A stretch of 40,777 nt of DNA, from NCBI GenBank assembly GCA_017404025.1, contig JAFRDD010000009.1, positions 1-40,777 of the forward strand. The letters are read 5' to 3'. Position 1 is the first letter of the stretch. Every line of letters begins with the position of its first letter. The DNA comes from Clostridia bacterium. Its GTDB lineage: Bacteria > Bacillota > Clostridia > TANB77 > CAG-508. Below are positions 40,767-40,777 of the stretch, one piece after another. The notes under the pieces are model-generated. The model was not told where the DNA came from. It saw only the letters and a list, made by a program, of their open reading frames with translations, and ran no database searches. The position numbers and the translations under genes are program-made.

Positions 40767-40777
40767 TTACAATTATA

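Larger units (their letters stand above)
32505..40777. mobile_element. tRNA-Gln-associated integrative island (right end not in window)
   Basis: From the tRNA-Gln 3' end rightward the gene style changes. There is a tyrosine integrase next to the tRNA, an excisionase-like gene, short regulators, a toxin-antitoxin-like locus, single accessory genes each with its own promoter, and an IS. I found no second copy of the tRNA 3' end within the window, so the other attachment site must lie beyond 40777 or be lost. No relaxase, replication or phage structural genes are seen here. Confidence 0.7.

Noticed and set aside
32505..40777. Right attachment site of the island
   Set aside because: No repeat of the tRNA-Gln 3' end was found up to the window edge.
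1..40777. CRISPR arrays, rRNA, T-box or known riboswitches
   Set aside because: No regularly spaced direct repeats, no rRNA segments and no recognised riboswitch or T-box consensus were seen on either strand.

Overview
The window is very AT-rich, gene-dense DNA from a spore-forming clostridial Firmicute. SpoIVA, a spore photoproduct lyase homologue, DisA, a SufCBDSU-type Fe-S system, a TsaB-RimI fusion and Gram-positive style promoters and ribosome binding sites all point there. A small-genome gut Clostridia lineage is my guess; the sequence alone does not settle it. The standard genetic code is used.

Chromosomal backbone, 1-32.5 kb. It opens with an SOS-type LysM protein (YneA-like) whose promoter carries a near-consensus LexA box. 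Then come splB, rlmN, spoIVA (sigma-E-like promoter), a two-gene UDP-sugar module that could stand in for GlmU, several membrane or unknown proteins, and the Fe-S/tRNA-sulfur cluster: a DtxR-fold regulator, sufC, sufB, sufD, sufS, a 53-residue membrane peptide in its own transcription unit, sufU, mnmA, a Cys-rich protein and tcdA. A dipeptidase, recN, dxs and ylmH follow, then a decayed stretch (RHS fragment, MITE-like palindrome). Next are tsaE and tsaB-rimI divergent from mreB, and mtaB, radA, disA and a membrane-anchored cyclophilin. Genes for four steps at or around tRNA t6A37 (TsaE, TsaB, MtaB, TcdA) lie in the window. Two families of palindromic repeats sit between genes, twice inside the suf operon.

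Mobile region, from 32.5 kb to the right edge. It begins at tRNA-His, a tRNA-Gln 5' half and an intact tRNA-Gln. An integrase with a frameshift, an excisionase-like gene, an HTH gene and a DUF6076-like zinc-finger protein follow. The accessory part then holds (i) a compact convergent locus that looks like a par/Fst-type type I toxin-antitoxin system with an unfamiliar 29-residue peptide, (ii) an XRE regulator divergent from a small gene across a palindrome, and (iii) a row of short unrelated genes. Three of these genes are preceded by a shared two-hairpin leader RNA with compensatory stem changes and a constant GGTCA in the first loop. The last of the three encodes a ROK-like protein and is split by a 1.43-kb IS resembling the IS1202 group, with a 20-bp target duplication. 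The far end of the island is outside the window.

Best candidates for something undescribed are the type I toxin-antitoxin-like locus (35989-36308), the leader-RNA family (37428-38528), and the DtxR-fold regulator with exchanged ligand residues and tandem operators in front of suf (9925-10468).
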